Source: an uncultured Clostridia bacterium
GTDB taxonomy: Bacteria; Bacillota; Clostridia; Oscillospirales; Ruminococcaceae
Reading direction: 5' to 3'
NCBI GenBank assembly: GCA_947623585.1
Contig: CANQHA010000012.1
Span: 1-64,000 of the forward strand
Length of the DNA stretch: 64,000 nt
Shown here: positions 28,272-37,758 of the stretch, in pieces
Numbering within the stretch: position 1 is the stretch's first letter
Layout of the letters: each line of letters starts with the position of its first letter
Translations under genes and position numbers: made by a program
Notes under the pieces: generated by a model
What the model was told of the DNA's origin: nothing
Seen by the model: the letters and a program-made list of their open reading frames with translations, nothing else
The model's database searches: none

Positions 28272-29405
28272 TTATTCTCCTTTTACAAGTCCGTAGACGT
28301 ATTCGTTATAGAGCTTGCCGTTTTTGAGATACGCGTCCTTCAGAACGCCTTCAAGCTCAAATCCGGCCTTTTCAAGAACCCTGCGCGAGCCGATGTTCGG
28401 CTCGAAAATCGTTCCCTCGACGCGTGAGATATCAAGTCTTTCAAAGGCTTCGGCGCAGATCATCTTCGCCGCGGCGGTCATTATGCCTCTGCCGTAAAAC
28501 TCGGGTATCAGGAAGTAGCCGATGACGCCGACGTTCGAGCGCAGGCCGCTTCCCTTTTCAACCGAGATACTGCCGACCGGCTTGCCGTCAACAACGATTC
28601 CGTAAAAAACTCCGGTATTTTCCGCCTCGCCCTTTTGCGCCATTTCGGTGATGAACCACTCGGCGTCCTTTTCGGTATACGGGTTAGGAATGCCGTCGGT
28701 GAGATATTTTCTGTCAATCTTTCCAACCATTTCCGCAAGCGTCTCAGCGTCCGAAAGCTCCCATTTTCTGAGGGTAAAGCTCGGCGTTTCGGGCTTTTTT
28801 TCGTTCAAAATTCTGCGGCAGAGCTTTTCGGCGGCCTCGGGCAGCAGCTTCCACTCCGCCTGCTCCATAATTCTGCGCTGCAAAGTTTCGGGGGTGTCGC
28901 CGTCCTTGACCTCGACGGCTTTTTGAGCTAAAATTTCGCCGCCGTCGCAGACCTCGTTTACAAGGTGAACAGTCGCGCCCGAGACCTTGACGCCCTTTTT
29001 GAGGGCTTCTTCGTGGACTTTAAGACCGTAATAGCCTTTTCCGCAGAACGAGGGTATCAGCGCCGGGTGGACGTTGATGATTCTGTTTGAATAGCGCTTT
29101 GTGAAATCCTCCGAGAGAATCGACATGAACCCCGCAAGGATTATCACCTCGGCGTTATGAGCCGTCAGCGCTTTTATAATGCCGCTTTCAAATTCTTCGA
29201 GGTCGCTGCAGTCTTTTCTTGAGACCGTCACGGCGTCGATACCGGCTTTTTTTGCGCGTTCGAGCGCGTAGGCGCCTGCCTTTGAGGAGATAACGCAAAC
29301 TATCTCGCCGCTTACGAGAATGCCGCTTTGCTGAGCGTCGATAAGCGCTTGCAGGTTTGTGCCTCCGCCCGAAACGAGCACCGCAATTTTAACCTTTCGC
29401 TCCAT
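28272..29405 (-). CDS. purN: GAR formyltransferase PurN fused to a GNAT acetyltransferase
   Basis: The 377-aa product has PurN in residues 1-200 (VLVSGGGTNLQALID, INVHPALIPSFCGKGYYGLKVHEEAL, SGATVHLVNEVCDGG). Joined after LCRRILNEKKPE is a RimJ/RimL-like GNAT domain (TLRKWELSDAETLAEMV, GVIGYFLIPEFYGRGIMTAAAKMICAEAF, NIGSRRVLEKAGFELEG). There is no stop between them. PurN alone is about 190-200 aa, so the fusion nearly doubles it. The PurN half formylates GAR; the acetyltransferase substrate is unknown. Flanking genes are purM (12 bp upstream) and purO (1 bp downstream). Confidence 0.9.
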   Translation of the reverse strand: MERKVKIAVLVSGGGTNLQALIDAQQSGILVSGEIVCVISSKAGAYALERAKKAGIDAVTVSRKDCSDLEEFESGIIKALTAHNAEVIILAGFMSILSEDFTKRYSNRIINVHPALIPSFCGKGYYGLKVHEEALKKGVKVSGATVHLVNEVCDGGEILAQKAVEVKDGDTPETLQRRIMEQAEWKLLPEAAEKLCRRILNEKKPETPSFTLRKWELSDAETLAEMVGKIDRKYLTDGIPNPYTEKDAEWFITEMAQKGEAENTGVFYGIVVDGKPVGSISVEKGSGLRSNVGVIGYFLIPEFYGRGIMTAAAKMICAEAFERLDISRVEGTIFEPNIGSRRVLEKAGFELEGVLKDAYLKNGKLYNEYVYGLVKGE

Positions 29406-29417
29406 TTTATACCTCGG

Positions 29418-30458
29418 TCAAACGATGACGATTTTGTCGTCGCCCTTGATTATCTTTCCGATGACGTATGCTTCCTCGCCGTGAGCCCTCAAAATCTCGA
29501 GCGACCTTTCGGCGTCCTTTTCCGAGACGACGATGCTCATTCCCACGCCCATGTTGTAGGTGTTGAACATATCCCGCTCGGGAATGTTTCCGGCGCGCTG
29601 AATGAGGTTGAATATCGGGAGAATTTTCAGAGAAGCCCTGTCTATCTCGGCGCAGAGACCGTCGGGAATGCTTCTCGGAATATTTTCATAGAACCCGCCG
29701 CCGGTTATGTGAGATATACCCTTTACGGCGACCTGCTCCAAAAGCGCAAGCACCGGCTTGACGTAAATTTTTGTCGGCTCCAAAAGCGCTTCGCCGAGGC
29801 TTTTTCCTCCGAGCTCGGAGATGGGCGACGAAAGGTCGGCGCTTTCTATGCGAAAGACCTTTCTTATAAGCGAGAAGCCGTTTGAATGGACTCCCGAGGA
29901 CGGCAGCGCGATGATAACGTCGCCCTCGCGCATTTTGCCGTTGTCGATTATCTTATCCATATCCACCACGCCGGTGCAGTAGCCCGCGAGGTCGTATTCC
30001 TCCTCGGGCATCATTCCGGGGTGCTCGGCGGTCTCTCCTCCGATGAGCGAGGCGCCCGCCATAACGCAGCCGTCGCACACTCCCTTGACTATCGCCGCGA
30101 TTTTTTCGGGGATATTCTTTCCGCAGGCGATGTAATCAAGAAAAACGAGGGGCTTTGCGCCGCAGCAGATTATGTCGTTCACGCACATCGCAACGCAGTC
30201 GATTCCGATTGTATCGTGCTTGTCGAGCAAAAATGCGATTTTCAGCTTTGTGCCGACACCGTCGGTTCCGCTGACTAAAACCGGCTTTTTATACCCCGAA
30301 AGATCGGGGGCGAAAAGCCCGCCGAAGCCTCCGATGCCCGAGACCTCGCCGCCCGTCGCGGTGCGCTTGATATCGGGCTTCATCAGCTCGACCGACTTAT
30401 AGCCGGCGGTGATGTCAACTCCGGCGCTTTTATAGCTTTCAGAAAAACTCTTCTCCAT
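29418..30458 (-). CDS. purM: Phosphoribosylformylglycinamidine cyclo-ligase PurM
   Basis: The 346-aa AIR synthetase has YKSAGVDITAGYKSVELMKP, GTDGVGTKLKIAF, IGIDCVAMCVNDI, GGETAEHPGMM and GVHSNGFSLIRKV. It closes FGAM to AIR with ATP. It lies 5 bp after purF in the operon. Confidence 0.97.
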   Translation of the reverse strand: MEKSFSESYKSAGVDITAGYKSVELMKPDIKRTATGGEVSGIGGFGGLFAPDLSGYKKPVLVSGTDGVGTKLKIAFLLDKHDTIGIDCVAMCVNDIICCGAKPLVFLDYIACGKNIPEKIAAIVKGVCDGCVMAGASLIGGETAEHPGMMPEEEYDLAGYCTGVVDMDKIIDNGKMREGDVIIALPSSGVHSNGFSLIRKVFRIESADLSSPISELGGKSLGEALLEPTKIYVKPVLALLEQVAVKGISHITGGGFYENIPRSIPDGLCAEIDRASLKILPIFNLIQRAGNIPERDMFNTYNMGVGMSIVVSEKDAERSLEILRAHGEEAYVIGKIIKGDDKIVIV

Positions 30459-30463
30459 TTTTG

Positions 30464-31912
30464 TTACCTATCCTTTTTTTGAAATTTAGGGTTGGTGCTT
30501 ATTTTTCTCTCGAACCTGCTCTTATCGGCCTTTGTGGGGACGGCAGTGGGATAAACTCCATCGAAGCAGGCATAGCAGTTGCCGCTGCCGTCGTTGCCCG
30601 CTATTCTCTTGACGTCCTCGATGCTCAGGAAGTTGATAGAATCCGCGCCGATTATCTTTGCGATCTCATCGAGCGGGTGATTTGCCGCAATAAGGCTATC
30701 CTTTGAATCGATATCGACGCCGTAATAGCAGGGGTTCATAAACGGCGGGGCGGAGGAAAGAACATGGACCTCTTTTGCGCCGCCGTCGCGAAGGCGTTTG
30801 ACTATCTTCGCGCTGGTGGTGCCTCTGACGATAGAGTCGTCAACAAGTATCACGCGCTTGCCCTTTACGACCGACGAAACGACGTTCAGCTTGATAGAGA
30901 CCATTTCCTCGCGCTGCCCTTGGCTTGGGGCGATAAAGGTTCTGCCGACGTATTTGTTTTTGATGAGACCGATGTCATAGGGAATACCCGATCTGCGAGA
31001 ATAGCCTATCGCGGCGTCGGTCCCGCTGTCGGGAACTCCGACGACGATATCGGCGTCGATGGGGTAAGCCTCGGCGAGAAATTCGCCGGCTTTAAGCCTT
31101 GCGGCGTGCACCGAGCAGCCCTCGCACACCGAATCGGGGCGGGCGATATAAAGATACTCGAACACGCAGAAGGATTTTTTCCCGCCGCAGTGCTCGCGGT
31201 TGGTCTTAATGCCGTCCTTGGTGAAGACCACGACCTCGCCGGGGTCGATCTCGCGAATAAGCTCGGCGTTCACGGCGTCAAGGGCGCAGGTCTCAGAGGC
31301 GACGACATATGTTCCGTCGCTTCTTTTGCCATAGCAGAGCGGGCGGAAACCGTGAGGGTCTCTTGCCGCTATCAGCTTTGAGGGCGACATGATTATAAGC
31401 GAAAACGCACCCTCGAGCCTTCCTATCGCCGAGGTCACCGCGTCCTCGATGTTTTTGGTGTGAAGCCTCTCCTTGGTGATGACATAGGCGATAACCTCGG
31501 TGTCCGAGGTCGAGCTGAAGATGCTGCCCTGCTCCTCGAGAGCGGTCCTTAACTCATAGGAATTAACGAGGTTGCCGTTGTGCGCAAGCGCCATGTTGCC
31601 CTTTAAGTGGTTTACGACGACCGGCTGTGCGTTTCTTCTGTCGCCGCTGCCGGTGGTGCCGTATCTGACATGGCCGACCGCCATGTTGCCGTTTCCGAGC
31701 TTTTCAAGGCGTTCGCGGTCGAAGATCTCGCTGACAAGTCCGGCGTCCTTGCGATATGTAAACACTCCGTCGTCGTTGACGACTATGCCCGCCGATTCCT
31801 GACCTCGGTGCTGAAGCGCAAACAGACCGTAGTATACGAGCGAGGCGACGTCCTGCGTGCTCGGTGAGAAAACGCCGAATACGCCGCATTCCTCATGAAT
31901 CAAATTGTCCAT
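30464..31912 (-). CDS. purF: Amidophosphoribosyltransferase PurF
   Basis: The 482-aa product starts MDNLIHEECGVFGVF, so Cys9 would become the N-terminal nucleophile after propeptide removal. The PRPP loop VILVDDSIVRGTTS and glutaminase residues GHVRYGTTG are present. A CYACFDGVYPT motif matches the iron-sulfur-cluster form known from Bacillus, so the enzyme is probably oxygen-labile. It makes phosphoribosylamine, the committed step. Confidence 0.96.
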   Translation of the reverse strand: MDNLIHEECGVFGVFSPSTQDVASLVYYGLFALQHRGQESAGIVVNDDGVFTYRKDAGLVSEIFDRERLEKLGNGNMAVGHVRYGTTGSGDRRNAQPVVVNHLKGNMALAHNGNLVNSYELRTALEEQGSIFSSTSDTEVIAYVITKERLHTKNIEDAVTSAIGRLEGAFSLIIMSPSKLIAARDPHGFRPLCYGKRSDGTYVVASETCALDAVNAELIREIDPGEVVVFTKDGIKTNREHCGGKKSFCVFEYLYIARPDSVCEGCSVHAARLKAGEFLAEAYPIDADIVVGVPDSGTDAAIGYSRRSGIPYDIGLIKNKYVGRTFIAPSQGQREEMVSIKLNVVSSVVKGKRVILVDDSIVRGTTSAKIVKRLRDGGAKEVHVLSSAPPFMNPCYYGVDIDSKDSLIAANHPLDEIAKIIGADSINFLSIEDVKRIAGNDGSGNCYACFDGVYPTAVPTKADKSRFERKISTNPKFQKKDR

Positions 31913-31944
31913 AAAATCCTCTTTTCAGAAAAATTTAAAAGGGT

Positions 31945-32655
31945 TTATTCGCCGAATACGCGGCGCATCATTTCGTTATAGGCGTCCTCGACCCCGCCCA
32001 TATCGCGGCGGAAACGGTCTTTGTCGAGCTTCTCGTTGGTCTTTGAATCCCAGAAGCGGCAGGTGTCGGGCGAGATCTCGTCGGCAAGAACTATCGTGCC
32101 GTCGGGAAGTCTGCCGAATTCGAGCTTGAAATCGACGAGCGTGACCCCGAGCCCCTTGAAGTATTCCTTCATGACCTCGTTGACCTTAAACGCCATCTTC
32201 TTTATCGTCTCGATCTCCTCTTTTGTCGCAAGTCCGAGAGCGAGAGCGTGATAGCTGTTGATGAGCGGGTCGTGAAGCTCATCGTTTTTATAGGAGAATT
32301 CAATGGTCGGCTCGCTGAAAACGATACCCTCCTCAACTCCGTAGCGCTTTGCAAAGCTGCCCGCCGAGATGTTTCTTATGATGACCTCGAGCGGAACGAT
32401 CGAGACCTTTTTCACGACCGTTTCGCGGTCGTTGAGCTCTTCGACAAAGTGGGTCTTAACGCCCTGCTTTTCAAGGAGCTTCATGATGTAGTTGGACATT
32501 CTGTTGTTGATGGCGCCTTTTCCTGCGATGGTGCCCTTTTTAAGTCCGTCGAGCGCGGTCGCGTCGTCCTTATAAGAGACGATCACAAGGCCGGGGTCGG
32601 CGGTCGCGAAAACCTTTTTTGCTTTGCCCTCATAAAGCTGAACTGTTTTTTCCAT
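31945..32655 (-). CDS. purC: SAICAR synthetase PurC
   Basis: The 236-aa product starts at the ATG at 32655 behind AGGAGG. It shows [50 protein letters not shown] and [12 protein letters not shown]. It joins aspartate to CAIR. The open frame extends 58 codons further upstream but that part overlaps the purE end and lacks family similarity. Confidence 0.96.
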   Translation of the reverse strand: MEKTVQLYEGKAKKVFATADPGLVIVSYKDDATALDGLKKGTIAGKGAINNRMSNYIMKLLEKQGVKTHFVEELNDRETVVKKVSIVPLEVIIRNISAGSFAKRYGVEEGIVFSEPTIEFSYKNDELHDPLINSYHALALGLATKEEIETIKKMAFKVNEVMKEYFKGLGVTLVDFKLEFGRLPDGTIVLADEISPDTCRFWDSKTNEKLDKDRFRRDMGGVEDAYNEMMRRVFGE

Positions 32656-32692
32656 TTGTGTTTCCTCCTGTAAAGTAAAGTTTTGTGTTGCC

Positions 32693-33187
32693 TTATTCTT
32701 CGATCCTTGCTGCGATGCCCGCGTCCTTTTCAAGGACCGCCGCAGCGTCTTTTCTGCGCTTTTCGTCCAGCTTTGCGGCAAGGTCTTTATCCTCAACCGC
32801 AAGTATCTGCGCAGAAAGCAGGGCGGCATTGACTCCTCCGTCTATCGCGACCGTTGCCACCGGAATTCCGGAGGGCATCATTACTGTCGCAAGGAGGGCG
32901 TCAATGCCGTCCAAGGTGTTTGATTTGCAGGGTATGCCGATGACGGGCAGCGTTGTGTTTGCGGCTATGGCCCCGGCAAGGTGTGCCGCCATGCCTGCGG
33001 CGCATATCAGCACGCCGAAACCGCTTTCGCGCGCAGAAGCGGCAAAGTCGCGAGCCTCCGCAGGGGTTCTGTGCGCCGAATAGACGTGCGTTTCATAGGG
33101 GATCCCGAGCGAGCGAAGCGTTGACGCGGTCTTTTTGAGGATCGGCAGATCGCTGTCGCTTCCCATGATTATTCCGACTTTTTTCAT
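32693..33187 (-). CDS. purE: N5-carboxyaminoimidazole ribonucleotide mutase PurE
   Basis: The 164-aa product carries [22 protein letters not shown] and [14 protein letters not shown]. No purK lies in this operon, so it may be a class II-like PurE that carboxylates AIR directly, or PurK is elsewhere. It is the first gene of the purine operon, behind AAGGAGA and a 90-nt leader. Confidence 0.93.
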   Translation of the reverse strand: MKKVGIIMGSDSDLPILKKTASTLRSLGIPYETHVYSAHRTPAEARDFAASARESGFGVLICAAGMAAHLAGAIAANTTLPVIGIPCKSNTLDGIDALLATVMMPSGIPVATVAIDGGVNAALLSAQILAVEDKDLAAKLDEKRRKDAAAVLEKDAGIAARIEE

Positions 33188-33216
33188 CTACTTACTCTCC
33201 TTAAAACAGAAATAGA

Positions 33217-33274
33217 AAATAAAAAGCGTTCCGAGCGCGGAGCTTCTTTTTTAAAAGCGAAAGCCCCGCCGGAA
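33217..33274 (-). promoter_or_regulatory. Structured leader hairpin of the purine operon
   Basis: The predicted transcript begins near 33279, and almost at once folds a hairpin with arms TTCCG/CGGAA (outer) and GCGGGGCTT/AAGCTCCGC (inner, one G-U pair). A U-rich run (GCTTTTTATTTTC) follows. It could act as an attenuator or as a 5' stabilising stem. I see no purine riboswitch core or PurBox. Confidence 0.5.
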
Positions 33275-33285
33275 ATACATATATA

Positions 33286-33314
33286 ATTATAGCACCGAAG
33301 CGGGATAAAGTCAA
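33286..33314 (-). promoter_or_regulatory. Promoter of the purine operon
   Basis: On the minus strand TTGACT (33309-33314), a 17-bp spacer and TATAAT (33286-33291) lie about 100 bp before purE. Confidence 0.82.
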
Positions 33315-33366
33315 ACCAAAAAAAGCCGTCTGTTTTGCGGGGAAATCAGCCATTTCGCCGAAAAAC

Positions 33367-33795
33367 TCATTCGGCCTCGGGAGCGGCTTTTGTTTCGCAG
33401 TAAATGCAGCGATAAATTTTGCCCTCCTCGCTTTCAAGCCTGAAAACATGGTCGAGCTCCTGCTCGGTCGAGGTTATGCAGCGGGGGTTTTTGCATTTGA
33501 TGACGTTTTTGAGTATCTTCGGCAGCCCTATCGACTTTTTCTCGCAGAGCTTTCCGCCCCGGATAATGTTTATCGTGACGTTCGGGGCGACATAGCCGAT
33601 GATGTCGAGATCGACGGGGATATCGGCGTCGATCTTTATGATATCCTTTCTGCCCATCGCCGAGCTGTTTGCGTTTTTGATGATAGCGACTGGGCAGTCC
33701 AGCTTTGCAAGCCCCAAAAGATCATAGAGCTTCATGCCGCTTCCGGCGGGAATGTGGTCGATGACGATGCCGTTTTTGATGGAATCTATGTTCAT
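33367..33795 (-). CDS. pyrI: Aspartate carbamoyltransferase regulatory subunit PyrI
   Basis: The 142-aa protein has the nucleotide-binding N-terminal half (IKNGIVIDHIPAGSGMKLYDLL) and a C-terminal zinc site with four cysteines (CKNPRC and CIYC). It binds the PyrB catalytic trimers and confers nucleotide control of aspartate carbamoyltransferase. It is the last gene of the pyrimidine operon, 42 bp after pyrB; many Bacillota lack this subunit. Confidence 0.95.
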   Translation of the reverse strand: MNIDSIKNGIVIDHIPAGSGMKLYDLLGLAKLDCPVAIIKNANSSAMGRKDIIKIDADIPVDLDIIGYVAPNVTINIIRGGKLCEKKSIGLPKILKNVIKCKNPRCITSTEQELDHVFRLESEEGKIYRCIYCETKAAPEAE

Positions 33796-33837
33796 AAGTT
33801 GCGTCCTCCTGAAAAAATTTTACGGCGCGGGCTTTTA

Positions 33838-34761
33838 TCAGATCTTTCCGGCGTCTTCAAGAAGCATGAGTATCAGCGCCATTCTTATATATTTTCCGTT
33901 CAGCACCTGTTTGAAATAGCACGCCCTCGGGTCCTTGTCTATCTCGACGGAAATTTCGTTGACCCTCGGCAGCGGGTGCATTATCGAGAGGTCGGGCTTT
34001 GCGGTCTTCAGCTTTTCGGGCGTGAGGATATAGCTGTCTTTAAGTCTTAGGTAATCCTCCTCGTTAAAGAAGCGCTCGCGCTGCACCCTTGTCATATAGA
34101 GAATGTCGAGCTCGGGCATATATTCTTCGAGGCTCGTCGTCTGGACGTATTCTATGCCGGCGGGCTTTAAGACCTCGCTTTTCACATAGCTCGGCAGCTT
34201 GAGCTCCTCGGGAGAGATCAGAACGACCCTGAGACCCTTATATCTTGAGAGCGCGCTTATCAGCGAATGAACGGTCCTGCCGAATTTGAGGTCTCCGCAA
34301 AAGCCGACGGTGAGGTTCTCAAACCCGCCCTTTTCGCGCTGGATGGTCAAAAGGTCGGCAAGGGTCTGTGTCGGGTGAAAATGTCCTCCGTCGCCGGCGT
34401 TGATGACCGGCACCCCGGCGTTGAGCGAGGCGACGAGCGGAGCGCCCTCTTTCGGGTGGCGCATGGCGATGATGTCGGCATAGCAGCTTATGGTTTTTGC
34501 GGTGTCGGCGACGCTTTCGCCCTTTGCCGCCGACGACGACTGAGCCTCGGAAAAGCCGATGACGTTTCCGCCAAGCTCGTACATCGCCGCCTCAAAGCTG
34601 AGCCTTGTGCGGGTCGAAGGCTCGAAGAAAAGCGTTGCCAGCTTTTTTCCGCGGCACTTCTCGGAATATTTTTGCGGGTTCGCGATGATGTCGTTCGCGG
34701 TATCTATCAGCTTTTCGATCTCGGCGACCGAAAGGTTCTGAATGTCGATAAGATGTCTCAT
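33838..34761 (-). CDS. pyrB: Aspartate carbamoyltransferase catalytic subunit PyrB
   Basis: The 307-aa product has the carbamoyl phosphate loop [30 protein letters not shown] and the aspartate region HPLPRVNE. It condenses carbamoyl phosphate and aspartate. It overlaps pyrE by 4 bp (ATGA). It is followed by pyrI, so the enzyme is probably the allosteric B-I holoenzyme. Confidence 0.96.
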   Translation of the reverse strand: MRHLIDIQNLSVAEIEKLIDTANDIIANPQKYSEKCRGKKLATLFFEPSTRTRLSFEAAMYELGGNVIGFSEAQSSSAAKGESVADTAKTISCYADIIAMRHPKEGAPLVASLNAGVPVINAGDGGHFHPTQTLADLLTIQREKGGFENLTVGFCGDLKFGRTVHSLISALSRYKGLRVVLISPEELKLPSYVKSEVLKPAGIEYVQTTSLEEYMPELDILYMTRVQRERFFNEEDYLRLKDSYILTPEKLKTAKPDLSIMHPLPRVNEISVEIDKDPRACYFKQVLNGKYIRMALILMLLEDAGKI

Positions 34762-35414
34762 ATTTTCGCTCCGTTCACAGAAAGATAATTTTTGATCCTT
34801 GCGACGTTTTCCGCGTTCTTTGGGTCTTCCTCGAGATATTCGATTATGTCGTATACATCGACGACCGGGCAGACCGGAAAGCCGAATTCCTGTTCTATTT
34901 CCTTCATCGCCGAAAGCTCGGTCCTTCCCTTTTCGCGGCGATCGACCATGATGAAGCAGGCGACGACCTTTGCGCCGTCTATTTTCGAGAGTATATCCAT
35001 GCTTTCGCGGATAGCGGTTCCGGCGGTGATGACGTCCTCGACGATGGCGATTTTATCGCCCGGCTTCGGAGAATATCCTACCAAAACGCCGCCCTCGCCG
35101 TGGTCCTTGGCCTCTTTTCGGTTGAAGAAAAACGGAACGTCAACGCCGTTTTTTGCAAGCGCCGCCGCCGTCGAAACCGCTATCGGAATGCCCTTGTAGG
35201 CCGGCCCGAAGAGCGCAGCTTTTTCGCTTCCGAGGTGTTCGGCGTAAGCCTTTGCATAGAATTCGCCGAGCTTTAAGATCTGCTCGCCGGTCTTAATGTC
35301 GCCCGCGTTGATGAAATAGGGTATCTTTCTGCCGCTTTTCGCGGTGAAATCTCCGAATTTGAGAACGCCCGCGCCCTCTAAAAATTTGATGAATTCTCTT
35401 TTGTAGCTTTCCAT
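34758..35414 (-). CDS. pyrE: Orotate phosphoribosyltransferase PyrE
   Basis: The 218-aa PRTase has [28 protein letters not shown] and the PRPP loop [20 protein letters not shown] motif ([11 protein letters not shown]). It adds orotate to PRPP. It lies 18 bp downstream of pyrF in the operon. Confidence 0.96.
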   Translation of the reverse strand: MESYKREFIKFLEGAGVLKFGDFTAKSGRKIPYFINAGDIKTGEQILKLGEFYAKAYAEHLGSEKAALFGPAYKGIPIAVSTAAALAKNGVDVPFFFNRKEAKDHGEGGVLVGYSPKPGDKIAIVEDVITAGTAIRESMDILSKIDGAKVVACFIMVDRREKGRTELSAMKEIEQEFGFPVCPVVDVYDIIEYLEEDPKNAENVARIKNYLSVNGAKI

Positions 35415-35432
35415 GAAATTTACCTCCGTTTA

Positions 35433-36131
35433 TCAGTCAACAAATTCTGCGACGCATCTTTCATAGGCGGCGACGGGATCATCTGCGGCGGTTATCGGCC
35501 GCCCGACGACGATGTAATCAGAGCCCGCTTTTTTCGCCTCGGCGGGGGTCATTACCCGCTTTTGGTCGCCGATGTCTCCGTCCGCAAATCTCACTCCCGG
35601 GGTCACCGTCAAAAAGGAGTTTCCGCATCTTTTGTGAACCGCCTGCGCCTCAAGGGGCGAGCAGACAACGCCGTCAAGCCCCGAATTTTTCGCGTTTTCG
35701 GCGTATCTCATGACCGTCTCCGCCATGGTAGTTTCTATCAAAAGCTCGTTTTTAAGCGTCTCCGAATCGGTCGAGGTGAGCTGCGTCACCGCGATGAGGA
35801 TAGGCCTTGTGCCGTCGGGCTTTGTAAGCCCCTCGACGGCCGCCGACATCATTTTTGAACCGCCCGCGGCGTGCAGGTTGGTCATATCGACATTAAGCCC
35901 CGAGAGCACCGACATCGACTTTTTGACGGTGTTCGGAATGTCGTGCAGCTTTAGATCGAGGAAAATCTTATGCCCTCGGTTTTTGATTTTTTCTACGATA
36001 GACGGCCCCTCGGCATAAAAAAGCTCCATGCCAATCTTGACGAACGGCTTTTTTGCGCCGAACCTTTCAAGAAATTCAAGGGTCTTGGCTCCGCTTGCAA
36101 AATCGCAGGCGATGATAACGTCTTTTCCCAT
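35433..36131 (-). CDS. pyrF: Orotidine 5'-phosphate decarboxylase PyrF
   Basis: The 232-aa TIM barrel has IIACDFASGAKTLEFL, the catalytic DLKLHDIPNTV (Lys-Asp network) and VTPGVRFADGD, with VVGRPI near the C-terminus. It forms UMP. The start codon overlaps the pyrD stop (TAATG), which couples their translation. Confidence 0.96.
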   Translation of the reverse strand: MGKDVIIACDFASGAKTLEFLERFGAKKPFVKIGMELFYAEGPSIVEKIKNRGHKIFLDLKLHDIPNTVKKSMSVLSGLNVDMTNLHAAGGSKMMSAAVEGLTKPDGTRPILIAVTQLTSTDSETLKNELLIETTMAETVMRYAENAKNSGLDGVVCSPLEAQAVHKRCGNSFLTVTPGVRFADGDIGDQKRVMTPAEAKKAGSDYIVVGRPITAADDPVAAYERCVAEFVD

Positions 36132-37042
36132 TAGATCGCTCCTCCCGTAATATCGGATAATTTTTCTATTCCGTACTTTTTCATGACCCGCGGCAGGTCC
36201 TCGATAATATCCTTACAGGCGTAAGGGTTCACAAGGTTTTCCGCGCCGACCTCGACCGCCGCCGCCCCCGCGAGCATCATCTCGATAACGTCCTCGGCCG
36301 AAGATATTCCGCCCATTCCGACTATCGGGATATTCACCGCCTTTGCGGTCTGATAGACCATTCTCAGCGCGACGGGGAATATTGCGGGGCCGGAAAGCCC
36401 GCCGGTGACGTTTTTGAGTATCGGCTTTTTGGTGCGAAGGTCTATTCTCATCGCCAAAAGAGTGTTTATGAGGCTCAGACCGTCGGCGCCCGCGTCCTCG
36501 CAGGCCTTGGCGATGGAAGCTATGTCCGTTACGTTGGGCGACAGCTTGATTATTACCGGCTTTTTGACGGCTTTTTTCACCGCAGATGTCACCTCGGCCG
36601 CCGATTCGGGGCTTGTCCCGAAGCTCATTCCGCCGCCGTGAACGTTCGGGCAGCTTATGTTCACCTCGAGCCAGCCCACCTCGTCGCATTCGTCGAGGCG
36701 GCGGCAGGTGTAAACATAGTCGTCGATAGAAAATCCGCTGACGTTTGCCATTACCTTTTTATGAAACACTTTTTTCATCTTCGGGAGCTCCTCCGAGACG
36801 ACCTTCTCGACCCCGGGGTTTTGAAGCCCGACCGAATTGAGCATACCCGAGCTTGCCTCGGCGATCCTCGGAGTGGGGTTTCCGAGCCTCGGCTCGCGGG
36901 TGGTGCCTTTGAAAGAAAACGTCCCGAGGATATTTATGTCGTAAAGCTCCGCGAATTCGTGACCGTATCCGAAGGTCCCGCTCGCGGGTATCACCGGGTT
37001 TGAAAGCTCGATACCGCAGAGGTTTACACTCAGATCTGCCAT
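36131..37042 (-). CDS. pyrD: Dihydroorotate dehydrogenase, class 1B catalytic subunit PyrD
   Basis: The 303-aa FMN enzyme reads IELSNPVIPASGTFGYG, NSVGLQNPGV, EVNISCPNVHGGG (catalytic Cys), VIIKLSPNV and GGLSGPAIFPVAL. The serine-to-cysteine active base and the adjacent pyrK identify class 1B, NAD-linked. The ATG at 37042 follows GGAGG; the longer frame upstream lies within pyrK. Confidence 0.95.
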   Translation of the reverse strand: MADLSVNLCGIELSNPVIPASGTFGYGHEFAELYDINILGTFSFKGTTREPRLGNPTPRIAEASSGMLNSVGLQNPGVEKVVSEELPKMKKVFHKKVMANVSGFSIDDYVYTCRRLDECDEVGWLEVNISCPNVHGGGMSFGTSPESAAEVTSAVKKAVKKPVIIKLSPNVTDIASIAKACEDAGADGLSLINTLLAMRIDLRTKKPILKNVTGGLSGPAIFPVALRMVYQTAKAVNIPIVGMGGISSAEDVIEMMLAGAAAVEVGAENLVNPYACKDIIEDLPRVMKKYGIEKLSDITGGAI

Positions 37043-37758
37043 TTTATCTCCTCCTTGAAAAGCACCGGACCGTCGCGGCAAATGCGCTTGTGACCGGCGA
37101 CAGTCTCGCAGGTGCAGCCCATGCAGGCGCCGAAGCCGCACCCCATTCTCTCCTCAAAGCTGAACTGCCCCGAGGTTTTTATCGCCTTAAAGACGGCCCG
37201 AAGCATAGGCTCGGGGCCGCAGGTATAAACGTGGGTATAGTTTTCGGGCAGAGCGTCGGTGACAAAGCCCTTAACGCCGTATGAGCCGTCGGCCGTCGCG
37301 ACGGTTACCTTGCAGCCGAGGGCGCGGAATTCGTTCTCATAAAAGACCTCGCTTTTTTTGTTAAAGCCGAGCACCGCGCAAACGCTTTTTCCCTCGGCGG
37401 CGAGGTTTTTGGCAAGAAGATAAAGCGGCGGCACCCCGACCCCTCCGCCGACAAGAAGCGGGAGATCTCCCGACGCTTCAAGGTCATATCCGTTTCCGAG
37501 GCCGGTCAGAACGTCAAGGCTGCCCTCTTTCATCTCGGAGAGCTGACGGGTGCCCTTTCCGACTACCTTATATATAAGGGTGAGGCTGCCGTCTTCGGCG
37601 TCGCAGACGGATATCGGCCGCCTGAGATAAAGACCGCGCAGCTTTATGTTCACAAACTGCCCCGCCCGAGGGGTCTCGCTTCCGCCCCGAAGAGTTATCT
37701 TAAAAACGTTTTCCGCGATGGGGATATTTTCGACGATCTTAAAAATTTCCTGTTTCAT
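37030..37758 (-). CDS. pyrK: Dihydroorotate dehydrogenase electron-transfer subunit PyrK
   Basis: The 242-aa protein binds FAD (LRRPISVCDAEDGSLTLIYKVVGKGT) and NAD (VGGGVGVPPLYLLAKNL). A C-terminal [2Fe-2S] site has four cysteines (ERMGCGFGACMGCTC and later C). It passes electrons from dihydroorotate to NAD. It overlaps pyrC by 4 bp and pyrD by 13 bp. Confidence 0.95.
   Translation of the reverse strand: MKQEIFKIVENIPIAENVFKITLRGGSETPRAGQFVNIKLRGLYLRRPISVCDAEDGSLTLIYKVVGKGTRQLSEMKEGSLDVLTGLGNGYDLEASGDLPLLVGGGVGVPPLYLLAKNLAAEGKSVCAVLGFNKKSEVFYENEFRALGCKVTVATADGSYGVKGFVTDALPENYTHVYTCGPEPMLRAVFKAIKTSGQFSFEERMGCGFGACMGCTCETVAGHKRICRDGPVLFKEEIKWQI

Noticed and set aside
33188..33366. A guanine riboswitch or PurBox before purE
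   Set aside because: I find neither the conserved riboswitch core nor a paired PurBox in this stretch; only a hairpin and a promoter are seen.
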